Assembly (NCBI RefSeq): GCF_009932555.1
Contig: NZ_BLJO01000005.1
Location: 25,523 to 85,118, forward strand
Length of the DNA: 59,596 bases
Origin: Steroidobacter agaridevorans
GTDB taxonomy: Bacteria > Pseudomonadota > Gammaproteobacteria > Steroidobacterales > Steroidobacteraceae
Reading direction: 5' to 3'
The translations under genes were made by a program, and so were the position numbers. Position 1 is the stretch's first letter. The number at the start of each line of letters is the position of its first letter. Of the stretch, positions 25,515-34,445 are shown one piece after another. The notes under the pieces were generated by a model that saw nothing but the letters and a program-made list of their open reading frames with translations, did not search any database and was not told the origin of the DNA.

Positions 25515-26267
25515 ATGCGTTATCTCGCCTTGTGCACTGACTACGACGGCACCATCGCCCGCCACGGCGTCGTCGACCTGCCCACCATCGACGCGTTGGC
25601 GCGGCTGCACGAGTCAGGCCGCAAGCTCATCATGGTCACGGGGCGCGAGCTGGCCGAGCTCATCTCGGTATTCCCTCGCTTGGATCTGTTCGACTTGGTA
25701 GTCGCCGAGAACGGCGCCCTGCTCTACGACCCCGCGACCAAGGAGCAAAAGCCTTTGTGCGAGCCGCCGCTGCCAGAATTCGTAGCAGCGCTGCAGCGGC
25801 GCGGCGTCTTTCCTCTGAGCGTCGGGCGCACGATCGTCGCGACGCGCGAGCCCTATGAGGAAGCCGCACTCGAAGTGATCCGCGATCTCGGTCTCGAGCT
25901 GCAAGTGATATTCAACAAAGGCGCGGTGATGATCCTTCCCTCGGGCGTCAACAAGGCCACGGGCCTGAAGGCCGCCCTCAAGGAGCTGAAGCTCTCCGAG
26001 CACAACATCGTCGGCGTCGGCGATGCGGAAAACGATCACGCGTTTCTCGGTATCTGCGAATGCGCGGTGGCGGTGGCGAATGCACTGCCGGCCCTGCAAG
26101 AGGCCGCGGACTTCGTGACGAAGGCGACGCACGGCCCGGGCGTAACGCAGCTCATCGAGGAGATGCTTCAGGACGATCTCGCCTCGCGCGAACCGGCGCG
26201 ACGCCGCCGCCACATCGAGCTCGGCAAGAGTCCGCACGCCTGGCAGCCCGCACCGAGCCCGCATTGA
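25515..26267 (+). CDS. HAD-IIB family hydrolase
   Basis: A 250-residue cytosolic HAD phosphatase of the Cof/IIB class. Motif I is DYDGT with Asp9 as nucleophile and Asp11 as acid; motif II lies in MVTGR, the conserved lysine in SGVNKATGL, and motif IV is GVGDAENDHAF. Such enzymes dephosphorylate sugar phosphates or similar metabolites. The last 30 residues (RRRRHIELGKSPH) resemble the linker where longer homologues continue into a second, ATPase-like domain; here the frame stops, so this may be a shortened form. No clear ribosome binding site precedes the ATG. Confidence 0.85.
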   Translation: MRYLALCTDYDGTIARHGVVDLPTIDALARLHESGRKLIMVTGRELAELISVFPRLDLFDLVVAENGALLYDPATKEQKPLCEPPLPEFVAALQRRGVFPLSVGRTIVATREPYEEAALEVIRDLGLELQVIFNKGAVMILPSGVNKATGLKAALKELKLSEHNIVGVGDAENDHAFLGICECAVAVANALPALQEAADFVTKATHGPGVTQLIEEMLQDDLASREPARRRRHIELGKSPHAWQPAPSPH

Positions 26268-26277
26268 ATCGGGCCCA

Positions 26278-26305
26278 TTGAAATACCACGATTTGCTTGT
26301 ATACA
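26278..26305 (+). promoter_or_regulatory. Sigma70-like promoter for the Dcp-type peptidase
   Basis: TTGAAA at 26278-26283 and TATACA at 26300-26305 are 16 nt apart. The leader to the ATG at 26468 would be about 155 nt and contains a 12-bp palindrome (26374-26385). Confidence 0.5.
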
Positions 26306-26467
26306 TGCCGCAGCCGTGAGCTTTTGATGGGCAGGATGCCCAAATGCCGGGAGCGCAGGGACGCGCAGGACCGGCCGGCGCCGGCGCGACTCCGCTCGAC
26401 GCATCGTGCTTGATGAACGGGCGCGCTTTTGTAACCCTGGCCGTCTCGCCGGACACCGAAGCTCACT

Positions 26468-28627
26468 ATGTCAACCAGCAAGCTCGCCGCCGCGCTGTTA
26501 ACCGCGGCGCTCGGAACCATGACCATGAACGCGATCGCCGCCCCTGCACTGTCGCCGGACAATCCCTTTGCCCGCGAAAGCACGCTGCCCTTCAAGTGGC
26601 CGCCGCTCGACAGGATCAAGAACGAGCACTATGTGCCGGCAATGGAAGCCGGCATGGCCGAGCAGCGCCAGGAAGTCGCCGACATCGTCCACAACAAGGC
26701 CGCGCCGACCTTCGAGAACACCATCGTCGCGCTGGAGCGCTCCGGCCAGTTGCTGAACCGGGCCACGACGGTGTTCTTCGCGCTCAGCTCGTCCAACACC
26801 AATCCGGACATCGAGAAGGCGCAGACCGAAATGGCGCCGAAGCTGTCGGCGCACTCGGACAGCATCTATCTCGACGCCACCCTGTTCGCGCGCGTGAAGA
26901 AGCTCTACGACCAGCGCCAGTCGCTGAAGCTCGATCCCGAATCGCTGCGATTGCTGGAGCGCTATCACACGAACTTCGTGCGGGCCGGTGCGAATCTCTC
27001 CGAAGCGCAGAAGCAAGAGCTGCGCGCGCTCAATGAAAAGATCTCGTCGAAAACCACTGAGTTTCGACAGCTGGTGCTCAAGGGCGACAACGCGGCCGCG
27101 ATCGTCGTCGACACGAAGGCAGAACTGGATGGTCTGAGCGATGCGCAGATCGCCACCGCCGCCGAAGCGGCGAAGACGCGCGGCAAGGAAGGCAAGTACG
27201 TGCTGACGTTGCTCAACACGACCGGTCAGCCGCCGCTTGCGCAACTGAAGAACCGTGCTGTTCGCGAGCGCTTGTACAAGGCGTCCGCCGGTCGCGGTTG
27301 GAGCGGCGAGTTCGACACCACGAAGTTGATCGCGGACATCGTCAAACTGCGCGCCGACCGCGCCAAGCTGCTGGGTTATCCGACCCACGCGGCTTATGTG
27401 CTGGAAGATGAAACAGCGCTGACCGCCGAAGCCGTCAACGGCATGCTGAATCAATTGGCCCCCGCTGCGGTCGCCAACGCCAAGCGCGAAGCGGCCGACA
27501 TGCAGCAGCTCATCGATGAGCAGGCCAAGGCCAACGGCACGCCGAGCTTCCAGCTGCAGGCGTGGGATTGGGACTTCTACGCCGAGCAAGTGCGCGCCAA
27601 GAAATACGCTTATGACGACGCGCAAGTGCGCCCGTACTTCGAGCTGAATCGCGTGCTCGTCGATGGCGTGCTGTTCGCCGCGCAGGAGCTGTACGGCCTG
27701 AAGTTCACAGAGCGCAAAGATCTGCCCATCTACCAGGAAGACGTGCGCGTGTTTGAGGTGTTGGATCGGGACGGCTCGCAGCTCGGCCTGTTCCTGTTCG
27801 ATCCCTACGCCCGCAGCAACAAACGCGGCGGCGCGTGGATGAACAGCTTCGTCGAGCAGTCACGACTGTTCGGCAACAAGCCCGTCGTCACCAACACGCT
27901 GAACATTCCCAAGCCGCCGGCGGGCCAGCCGACGCTGCTGACCTGGGATGAAGTGACCACGACGTTCCACGAGTTCGGCCACGCCATCCATGGCCTGTTC
28001 TCGAGCGTGCAGTACCCGCAGTTCTCCGGCACCAACGTGCCGCGCGACTTCGTGGAATATCCCTCGCAGTACAACGAAATGTGGGCCACCGAGCCGCGCG
28101 TGCTGGCGAACTACGCCAAGCATCATCAAAGCGGTGCGGCCATGCCGAAGGCGCTGATGGACAAAGTGCTCGCCGCGCAGAAGTTCAACCAGGGCTACGC
28201 CACGACGGAATATCTGGCCGCGGCCATCCTCGATCAGCACTATCACCAGCTGGCGCCCGGCAAGACGCCGGCGGCCGGCGATATTGCCGCTTTCGAGGCG
28301 AATGCATTGAAGTCGGCGCAGGTGGACTTTGCGCCGGTGCCGCCGCGCTATCGGTCGACTTATTTCCTGCACATCTTCTCCAGCCCGATCGGCTATTCGG
28401 CCGGGTATTACGCCTATATCTGGAGCGAAGTGCTGGCGCGGGACACGGAGCACTGGTTCAAGACCCACGGCGGGCTGAAGCGCGAGAACGGCGACCTGCT
28501 GCGTTCGAAGGTATTGTCCAAGGGCTTCAGTGCGGATGCGCTGACGATCTTCCGGGATTTCTACGGCAAGTCGCCCGAGATCGGGCCGCTGCTGGAAGCC
28601 CGTGGCCTGACCGGTGGGACCGAGTAA
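26468..28627 (+). CDS. dcp: Periplasmic M3 peptidyl-dipeptidase Dcp
   Basis: A 719-residue zinc peptidase of family M3, which removes dipeptides from the C-terminus of oligopeptides. The zinc motif HEFGH is at 501-505, with the third ligand Glu in the EYPSQYNEMWATEP segment and the substrate-contacting PPRYRSTYFLHIF region near the end. A signal peptide (MSTSKLAAALLTAALGT..., ending near NAIAAPA) makes this an exported version; E. coli Dcp lacks one. It heads a region rich in other exported peptidases. A strong terminator follows at 28683-28720. Confidence 0.94.
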   Translation: MSTSKLAAALLTAALGTMTMNAIAAPALSPDNPFARESTLPFKWPPLDRIKNEHYVPAMEAGMAEQRQEVADIVHNKAAPTFENTIVALERSGQLLNRATTVFFALSSSNTNPDIEKAQTEMAPKLSAHSDSIYLDATLFARVKKLYDQRQSLKLDPESLRLLERYHTNFVRAGANLSEAQKQELRALNEKISSKTTEFRQLVLKGDNAAAIVVDTKAELDGLSDAQIATAAEAAKTRGKEGKYVLTLLNTTGQPPLAQLKNRAVRERLYKASAGRGWSGEFDTTKLIADIVKLRADRAKLLGYPTHAAYVLEDETALTAEAVNGMLNQLAPAAVANAKREAADMQQLIDEQAKANGTPSFQLQAWDWDFYAEQVRAKKYAYDDAQVRPYFELNRVLVDGVLFAAQELYGLKFTERKDLPIYQEDVRVFEVLDRDGSQLGLFLFDPYARSNKRGGAWMNSFVEQSRLFGNKPVVTNTLNIPKPPAGQPTLLTWDEVTTTFHEFGHAIHGLFSSVQYPQFSGTNVPRDFVEYPSQYNEMWATEPRVLANYAKHHQSGAAMPKALMDKVLAAQKFNQGYATTEYLAAAILDQHYHQLAPGKTPAAGDIAAFEANALKSAQVDFAPVPPRYRSTYFLHIFSSPIGYSAGYYAYIWSEVLARDTEHWFKTHGGLKRENGDLLRSKVLSKGFSADALTIFRDFYGKSPEIGPLLEARGLTGGTE

Positions 28628-28682
28628 CCGGCTACCTGAACCGGGCAGCGTCGCCGCTGTAAGACACCGGTAAACAAGGGCT

Positions 28683-28720
28683 AAAGGGGCGGCCATGCTG
28701 TATGCTGGCCGCCCTTTTTT
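28683..28720 (+). terminator. Rho-independent terminator after dcp
   Basis: GGGCGGCCA (28687-28695) pairs perfectly with TGGCCGCCC (28706-28714) and is followed by six T's (28715-28720), with A's on the other side. It is a textbook terminator for dcp. It ends only 20 nt before the FKBP start codon, so it also sits in or against that gene's leader. Confidence 0.92.
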
Positions 28721-28739
28721 CTGCCGGACAAGGACTCCC

Positions 28740-29465
28740 ATGCGCGCGTTTCTGATAGCAGCGGTCGGATTTTTGGTGTTCGTGGCGGCGGTCAAGCTAT
28801 ATGCCAAGGAGCCCAAAGCAGCGGGCGCGGCCCCGGCGACCGCCTCTGCGCCGCTGGCCGGCAGCGACGATGACAAAGCGTTCTATGCGCTGGGCGTCGC
28901 CGTTTCCCAAAACATTGCTTCGTTCAACTTCACGCCGGCGGAACTGGAGAAGGTCAAGCAAGGCTTCACCGATGGCGCGCTCGGCAAGCCGTCGCAGGTC
29001 GATGTGCAGACCTACATTCCGCGCCTGCGTGAATTGCAGACCCAGCGCATTGCCGCTGTCGCCAAAGTAGCGCTCGACAAAGCCGCTGCCGAACCGGGTG
29101 CGAAGCGCCTCGACTCCGGCCTGGTCATCACCACGGTCAAAGAAGGCACCGGCGCGTCGCCGAAGGCCACCGACACGGTCAAGGTGCACTACCACGGCAC
29201 GCTGCCGAACGGCAAAGTGTTCGACAGCTCGGTGGAGCGCGGCGAACCGGCGACGTTTCCGCTTAACGGCGTGATCCCCTGCTGGACCGAAGGCGTGCAG
29301 ACGATGAAGGTGGGCGGCAAGAGCAAGCTGGTGTGCCCGGCTGCCATCGCCTACGGCGATCGCGGCGCGCCGCCGGATATCGGCCCGGGCGCGACCCTGA
29401 TCTTCGACGTGGAACTGCTCGCCATCGAAGCGCCGCCGGCCGCCGAGCCTGCGCCCGCCAAGTAA
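28740..29465 (+). CDS. FKBP-type peptidyl-prolyl cis-trans isomerase
   Basis: A 241-residue exported proline isomerase. It has an N-terminal hydrophobic anchor or signal (FLIAAVGFLVFVAAVKLYA), a helical dimerisation region (about 45-115, DDKAFYALGVAVSQNI) typical of FkpA/Mip proteins, and the FKBP domain from about 118 (VKVHYHGTLPNGKVFDSS ... GPGATLIFDVELL). It catalyses prolyl isomerisation during folding of envelope proteins. AAGGA precedes the ATG. It lies directly upstream of dsbA, so the pair acts in periplasmic folding. The short distance to the upstream terminator is discussed in the findings. Confidence 0.95.
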   Translation: MRAFLIAAVGFLVFVAAVKLYAKEPKAAGAAPATASAPLAGSDDDKAFYALGVAVSQNIASFNFTPAELEKVKQGFTDGALGKPSQVDVQTYIPRLRELQTQRIAAVAKVALDKAAAEPGAKRLDSGLVITTVKEGTGASPKATDTVKVHYHGTLPNGKVFDSSVERGEPATFPLNGVIPCWTEGVQTMKVGGKSKLVCPAAIAYGDRGAPPDIGPGATLIFDVELLAIEAPPAAEPAPAK

Positions 29466-29507
29466 TCGATCGTCGGCCCAGTAAACAACATCGGGGAGAG
29501 AACCATC

Positions 29508-30137
29508 GTGACCGCAGCTCGGCTCCTGTTCGCGCTGTTCCTGTCAGTCGCGGCTCCGTTGTCGCTCACGCCGGCGCAGGCAGCGCCGGCGCAGGGCACG
29601 GATTACAGCTTGATCAATCCGCCGCAGGCGCCGACCACCGCCGGCAAAGTGGAAGTGATCGAGTTCTTCTCATACGGCTGCCCGCACTGCTTTCACCTCA
29701 ACCCGCTGCTGACCGAATGGCACAAGACCGAGCTGCCGGCGAATGCGGTGCTGATCAAAGTGCCGGTGTCGTTTGGCCGCCGCGAGTGGGGCCAGCTGGT
29801 GCGCGCTTACTACACGCTGGAGGCGTTGGGCGAACTGGAGCGGCTGGATGCGAAGCTGTTCGAGGCGATCCACGTCAAACATGAGCAGTTGTTCGATCTC
29901 GATGCCCTGGCAGGCTGGGCCGCCCAGAATGGCATCGACGCAAAGAAATTCCGCGGGCAGTTCACTTCCCCGGAAATCACCGCGAAGGCGGTGCGCGCAG
30001 AGCAGCTTTCACGCGACTATAAAATCAACGGCGTCCCGACCTTGACGGTCGCCGGCAAATATCGCGCGATCGGCAAAGACTTCCCGGACATGCTCCGCAT
30101 CACCAAAGAACTGGTGGAGCAGGCAACCGCGAACTGA
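29508..30137 (+). CDS. dsbA: Thiol:disulfide interchange protein DsbA
   Basis: A 209-residue periplasmic oxidase that introduces disulphide bonds. The signal sequence ends near TPAQAAPAQ; the thioredoxin fold carries active-site CPHC at 58-61 (EFFSYGCPHC) and the cis-proline loop GVPT near residue 175. I use the GTG at 29508, which has GGGGAGAG upstream. Forty-two bases separate it from the FKBP gene, consistent with one folding operon. A long stem-loop follows. Confidence 0.96.
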   Translation: MTAARLLFALFLSVAAPLSLTPAQAAPAQGTDYSLINPPQAPTTAGKVEVIEFFSYGCPHCFHLNPLLTEWHKTELPANAVLIKVPVSFGRREWGQLVRAYYTLEALGELERLDAKLFEAIHVKHEQLFDLDALAGWAAQNGIDAKKFRGQFTSPEITAKAVRAEQLSRDYKINGVPTLTVAGKYRAIGKDFPDMLRITKELVEQATAN

Positions 30138-30142
30138 TCGTC

Positions 30143-30175
30143 GGCGGGCGGTCTTCGCAACGAAGGCCGCCCGCC
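30143..30175. terminator. 15-bp hairpin between convergent dsbA and DUF481 genes
   Basis: Two 15-nt arms (30143-30157 and 30161-30175) pair with only one G-T wobble around a CAA loop. It lies between convergent stops at 30137 and 30188, and so probably serves both. T-runs are weak (TCCTT on the plus side). Confidence 0.75.
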
Positions 30176-30185
30176 TCCTTCATGC

Positions 30186-30917
30186 CTACTTGATGTCGTA
30201 GACCAGGTTGATCGTGGTCAACGTATCGGTCTTCTTGAACTCCACCGGCGGGTTCGAGTTGTGGCGCACCCCGTAGCCCACCGCCAGCGCCAGCACGTCC
30301 GTCATCTTCACCTGCAGCGAGATGTCGTTCTGCACGAACGTATTGTCCGCGCCGGACTCGACGATGAACTTGTCGATCAGCGACGTCGTGGCCGTGAACT
30401 TGTGCTCGAAGTCGATCGTGCTTCGGAACACCACTTCGCTGTCGCTGCGCCCCTCCTCGAGCAAAACGCCGGTCACGTCGTCGAACGCGTCGCGCGTTTC
30501 GAAGAACTTGTAACCGGCGCCGAGCGTGCCGACCATGGTCGTGGTCGGGTTGTCGAGGAAGCGGCGGCCCACGCCGCCCGACAGGGTGGCCTGGTAGTCG
30601 AAACCGCTGAACTCGTCCTCTTCATAACGGCCGGCGCCGAACACGAAATTGCGCTCGGTGAATTTCCAACCGAGCTCGCCGAACGTTTCCCAGCGATTCG
30701 CGGTCTTGCCGTCCTCATCGGACGCATAGAGCGCAGCGCCGCCGACGGTGTTCTTCCACTTCTCGGTTTCGTACTGGAGATTGAGCCTGGCGTTGGCTGT
30801 CTCGGTGTTGGTGTTGCCGCTGGCAATCACCAGGCCTGCTTCGGATTTGCCGGTCCACTCCGCATGCGCCGGCAGCGCGGCGGCCAATACCGTGGCCGCG
30901 AAAAACAATCGTCGCAT
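30186..30917 (-). CDS. DUF481 outer-membrane beta-barrel protein
   Basis: A 243-residue DUF481 (YdiY-like) protein. A signal peptide ends at ALPAHAEW; the rest is amphipathic beta strands such as AEWTGKSEAGLVIASGNTNT (the family's start), KNTVGGAALY and the C-terminal DTLTTINLVYDIK, which fits an outer-membrane barrel ending in alternating hydrophobics. Function of the family is unknown. GGAG is upstream of the ATG. The 200-nt region upstream holds a terminator-like hairpin read in this gene's direction. Confidence 0.88.
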   Translation of the reverse strand: MRRLFFAATVLAAALPAHAEWTGKSEAGLVIASGNTNTETANARLNLQYETEKWKNTVGGAALYASDEDGKTANRWETFGELGWKFTERNFVFGAGRYEEDEFSGFDYQATLSGGVGRRFLDNPTTTMVGTLGAGYKFFETRDAFDDVTGVLLEEGRSDSEVVFRSTIDFEHKFTATTSLIDKFIVESGADNTFVQNDISLQVKMTDVLALAVGYGVRHNSNPPVEFKKTDTLTTINLVYDIK

Positions 30918-30939
30918 CAATAGAACTCCGTAAACAAAA

Positions 30940-31010
30940 GCGCCCGCCCCACGAAGGAACGCGGGAAAATAGCGGGCGCAACATGGAAGCAGAATACGTA
31001 AATGCTTCCA
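30940..31010 (-). other. Two consecutive stem-loops in the DUF481/zapD intergenic region
   Basis: TGGAAGCA/TGCTTCCA (30984-31010) and GCGCCCGC/GCGGGCGC (30940-30979) form two hairpins. Read on the minus strand the second is followed by TTTTGTTT and stands about 20 nt before the DUF481 ATG, so it looks like an intrinsic terminator inside that gene's leader. Confidence 0.55.
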
Positions 31011-31118
31011 ACCGCGCAGCGAGTTCCCCGTCGCTCTCTGCCGACGCATCCGCCCGCCGGCGACAGCCGAATCAAAAAGGGTTTTTCAACTGCCGGCCAG
31101 TGCTTCACAATCCACAGG

Positions 31119-31913
31119 ATGACCTCGTCCGATAGCCTACGCGCCGCCCAGACCGGCCCCGTCTATGAGCAGCCGCTCAATGAGCGGATGCGTACCTTTT
31201 TGCGACTGGACTTTTTGTATCAGCAGGCGCTGTTCCACGAAGAGCGCGAAGACCCGTGGTCGACCCGCGCCGCCATGAGCGCGCTGCTGGAAATCCTGGC
31301 AATTACGGCGCGCGGCGATATCCGCAGCGAAGTGCTGAAGGATCTCGAGCGGCAGATGACCGTGATGCACGACTATGCCAGCCGCGCCGGCGTGGACAAC
31401 TCGCGCCTCAAGGCCGTGCTGAGCAATCTGACGCGGCTCAGGACCGAGCTCAATTCGGTGGGCGCGCTGTTCATGCAGCGGCTGCGCGACTCGGAATTCC
31501 TGAATTCGATCAAGCATCGCAGCACCATTCCCGGCGGCACCTGCGAGTTCGACCTGCCCGATTACCGACATTGGCTGGACCAGCCTTTCGCGGCGCGTTC
31601 CAAGGCGTTTGGCGACTGGATGGCCACCATCCGGCCGCTCTGCGATGCCGTCACCGAGCTGCTTTGGCTGACGCGCGAGGCGGCGCGGCCCCGGCCCGAA
31701 GTCGCCACCGGCGGCACCTTCCAGATCGCGTTCGATCGCGAAAATCCCTGTCAGCTGCTACGCCTGGCGCTGCCCGCCGGCACCCAGCTGTTCCCGGAGA
31801 TCAGCGGCAGCCACCATCGCTGCAGCATCCGCTTCCTGTCGTGGAACGATGTGAATTCGCGGCCAGTTCAAGCCACAGAGGATGTGCAGTTCCAGCTCGC
31901 CGTCTGTACTTGA
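31119..31913 (+). CDS. zapD: Cell division protein ZapD
   Basis: A 264-residue ZapD (DUF1342) protein that cross-links FtsZ protofilaments and stabilises the Z ring at midcell. It has the family opening [21 protein letters not shown], the conserved [13 protein letters not shown] helix and the C-terminal beta domain ending [16 protein letters not shown]. It is followed after 7 nt by yacG, the standard gammaproteobacterial order, although coaE is not present upstream. The start ATG has only AGG nearby; an upstream in-frame extension lacks homology. Confidence 0.95.
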   Translation: MTSSDSLRAAQTGPVYEQPLNERMRTFLRLDFLYQQALFHEEREDPWSTRAAMSALLEILAITARGDIRSEVLKDLERQMTVMHDYASRAGVDNSRLKAVLSNLTRLRTELNSVGALFMQRLRDSEFLNSIKHRSTIPGGTCEFDLPDYRHWLDQPFAARSKAFGDWMATIRPLCDAVTELLWLTREAARPRPEVATGGTFQIAFDRENPCQLLRLALPAGTQLFPEISGSHHRCSIRFLSWNDVNSRPVQATEDVQFQLAVCT

Positions 31914-31920
31914 GCCTGTC

Positions 31921-32115
31921 ATGACCGTGGTCCGTTGCCCCACCTGCGACCGTCCCGTGGAGTGGACGGAAGCCTCCCGTTGGCGTCCCTTCTGCAGCGA
32001 GCGCTGCAAGCTCATCGACCTGGGCGCCTGGGCCGCCGAGAAGCACGCCATCCCCGGCGAGGTCATCGAAACCGAGGATGGCCCGAAACGCGGCGGCGGC
32101 CAGGAAGACGACTAG
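31921..32115 (+). CDS. yacG: DNA gyrase inhibitor YacG
   Basis: A 64-residue zinc-finger protein that binds GyrB and inhibits gyrase. The four cysteines lie in [11 protein letters not shown] and [14 protein letters not shown], followed by the family's conserved [13 protein letters not shown] and an acidic tail. The ATG at 31921 is 7 nt after zapD. Its stop overlaps the end of the convergent prolyl oligopeptidase gene. Confidence 0.95.
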   Translation: MTVVRCPTCDRPVEWTEASRWRPFCSERCKLIDLGAWAAEKHAIPGEVIETEDGPKRGGGQEDD

Positions 32116-34334
32116 TTGGCCCCTGCCCCAGTTCGCTGGGACAGCAGGCCCGCGTCCTCCATGTGCAATGACTTGACCAGGAACGCCCACTGGTCGGCGT
32201 AGTCCTCGATCTGCATCCACACCGGCTTGCCGGCGCCATGGCCGGCCCGGGTCTCCACTCGCAGCATCACCGGATTGGCGCAGCTCTGCGCCTCCTGCAG
32301 CGTTGCCGCGAACTTGTAGCTGTGCCACGGGACGACGCGGTCGTCGCGATCCGCCGTGGTGACCAGCGTCGGCGGATAGCAGACCTTGTGGACGTTATGC
32401 AGCGGCGAGTACGCCAATTGCGCACGGAATTCCGCTTCATTCTCGCTGAGCCCGTAATCGCTCGACCACTGGCGCGCATTGGCGCTGGGCGTGTGATAGC
32501 GAAGCATGTCGAGCACGCCGACGGCCGGCAGCGCCGCGCCGAATAAATCCGGACGCTGTGTCAGTGCTGCGCCGACCAGCAAGCCGCCGTTGCTGCGGCC
32601 GCGGATCGCGATCTTCGCGGGCGACGTGTACTTCTCGGCCACCAGGTACTCGGCAGCCGCGATGAAATCGTCGAACACGTTCTGCTTTTGCAGCCTGGTG
32701 CCCGCTTCATGCCAGGCCTCGCCGTACTCCGAGCCACCGCGCAAATTGGCCACCGCATAGACGCCGCCCATTTCGAGCCACACCAGCACCGGCACGCTGA
32801 ACGACGGCTGCTGCGCGATGTTGAAACCGCCATAACCGTACAGCTGCACGAAGTTCTGCCCGGTCAGCGCGAGATCCTTCTTGTGCGCGATGAACATCGG
32901 CACCTTGGTGCCGTCCTTGCTCTTGTAGAACACCTGCTTGACCACGAACTGACTGGTGTCCGCGGCCAGCTTCGGCGCGCGGAATACTTGCGTCTCGCCG
33001 GTCGCGAGATCCAGGCGTGAGATCGACATCGGCGTCAGAAAGTCCGCGTACGCAAAGAAGGTTTCGTTGTCGTCCACGCCGCCTTCGAAGCCCTGCGCCG
33101 TGCCCAGGCCCGGCAACTTCACGTCGTACTGGACCTTGCCGTCGAGATCGAACACGCGCACCAGCGAATAAGCATCCTGCAGATAGCGCACGATGATGCG
33201 GCGTCCGACGATGGAAACCTCATCGGCCGAGAACGGCCCCGCCGGCACGACGACGCGCGTTTCTTTCTTGCCGTTCACCGGCATCGCAACCACTTGCGCA
33301 TTCGGCGCGCCCGAATTGCTGCGGATATAGAAAACATCGTCGATCTCGGCGATGAACTGATAGTTCGCGTCGAAGCTGTCGATCAGCCGCACCGTCTCTC
33401 CGACCGGCGCGCCGTCGCGACCCAGCTTGCGATAGTAAATACCCGTGGACTGCGAGCCGTCGTACAGCCAGAAGATCACGTAACGACCGTCGTCCGAGAT
33501 CTGCACGTACGGATTGCGGGTGGGATGATCCGTGACTTTGAAGATCAGCGGGTCTTTCGCGACGTCGGCGCCGAGCTTGTGCCAGAACACTTCGCGCTGT
33601 TTGCTGTCGTCGCCCTGGCCATCCGCCTTCAGCGGAAAGCGCGCGTAATAAACGGACTTGGAATCCGCCGTCCACGCCACCGGCACGAACTTGATGAAGC
33701 GCAATACGTCGGGCAGATCCTTGCCTGTCTCGACATCGCGGAAATGCCACGTCCGCCAATCGGTGCCGCCGTCGGAAAGGCTGTATGCAACGATGCGGCC
33801 GTCCGGGCTCGGCACGAACTCGCCGAGCGCGACCGTCGCGTCCTTGCTGAGTTGATTGGGATCGAGCAGCACACGCGGCTGCGCATCGAGCCGCTCGGTC
33901 ATATAGAGCACGCTCTGATTCTGCAGACCGTCGTTGCGCAGGTAGAAGTAGCGTTTGCCGCGCTTCAGCGGAACGTCGTAGCGCTCGTAGTTCCACAGCT
34001 GCGTCATGCGCTGCTTGATGCGTTCGCGCGCCGGGATGGACTCGAGGTACGGCTGAGCCAGCGCGTTCTGCGCCTGGATCCAGCTCTGGGTGTCGACGCT
34101 CTCGGCCTGCTCCAGCCAGCGATAGGGATCGGCGACCTGCGTGCCGTGGTACGTGTCGATATGGTCGATGCGTCGCGTCGCTGGATACTTGAAGGCGGGG
34201 TTCATCGCAGTGGGCGTGGCGGACGTGCTGGCGGTCAGGGGCGCGGGGTCGTCGGAGGCCTGCTTGGCCGGCTCCACTCCGCAGGCGCCAAGCAACAGCA
34301 AGGCGGGCAATAAGAGCTGAATCTTCCTTTGCAT
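32112..34334 (-). CDS. Prolyl oligopeptidase (S9A), lipoprotein
   Basis: A 740-residue S9A serine peptidase cutting after proline in short peptides. The N-terminus has a lipobox (LLLLGACG), so it is probably anchored in the envelope. A seven-bladed propeller follows, starting with DPYRWLEQ; the catalytic domain has GRSNGG (Ser581), the Asp in [10 protein letters not shown] and the His in AGHGAG. The ATG at 34334 places the signal correctly, whereas a GTG 18 nt upstream would add a few charged residues. It is divergent from the DPP-IV-type gene at 34446 and overlaps yacG tail to tail by 4 nt. Confidence 0.95.
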   Translation of the reverse strand: MQRKIQLLLPALLLLGACGVEPAKQASDDPAPLTASTSATPTAMNPAFKYPATRRIDHIDTYHGTQVADPYRWLEQAESVDTQSWIQAQNALAQPYLESIPARERIKQRMTQLWNYERYDVPLKRGKRYFYLRNDGLQNQSVLYMTERLDAQPRVLLDPNQLSKDATVALGEFVPSPDGRIVAYSLSDGGTDWRTWHFRDVETGKDLPDVLRFIKFVPVAWTADSKSVYYARFPLKADGQGDDSKQREVFWHKLGADVAKDPLIFKVTDHPTRNPYVQISDDGRYVIFWLYDGSQSTGIYYRKLGRDGAPVGETVRLIDSFDANYQFIAEIDDVFYIRSNSGAPNAQVVAMPVNGKKETRVVVPAGPFSADEVSIVGRRIIVRYLQDAYSLVRVFDLDGKVQYDVKLPGLGTAQGFEGGVDDNETFFAYADFLTPMSISRLDLATGETQVFRAPKLAADTSQFVVKQVFYKSKDGTKVPMFIAHKKDLALTGQNFVQLYGYGGFNIAQQPSFSVPVLVWLEMGGVYAVANLRGGSEYGEAWHEAGTRLQKQNVFDDFIAAAEYLVAEKYTSPAKIAIRGRSNGGLLVGAALTQRPDLFGAALPAVGVLDMLRYHTPSANARQWSSDYGLSENEAEFRAQLAYSPLHNVHKVCYPPTLVTTADRDDRVVPWHSYKFAATLQEAQSCANPVMLRVETRAGHGAGKPVWMQIEDYADQWAFLVKSLHMEDAGLLSQRTGAGAN

Positions 34335-34445
34335 GGTTCTCTCGCTCGACACTTAAAATGACGGGGTGGGCGCGACCAGGCGCCGGCTCCTGCCTTGGAG
34401 CCTGGCTTAGTGTAACGTCGTCATTCCATTTCCGGCGCAACTCTC

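Noticed and set aside
26344-27036. 230-codon frame overlapping the start of dcp in another frame
   Set aside because: The translation is low-complexity Arg/Ala; dcp has a signal peptide and homology from 26468.
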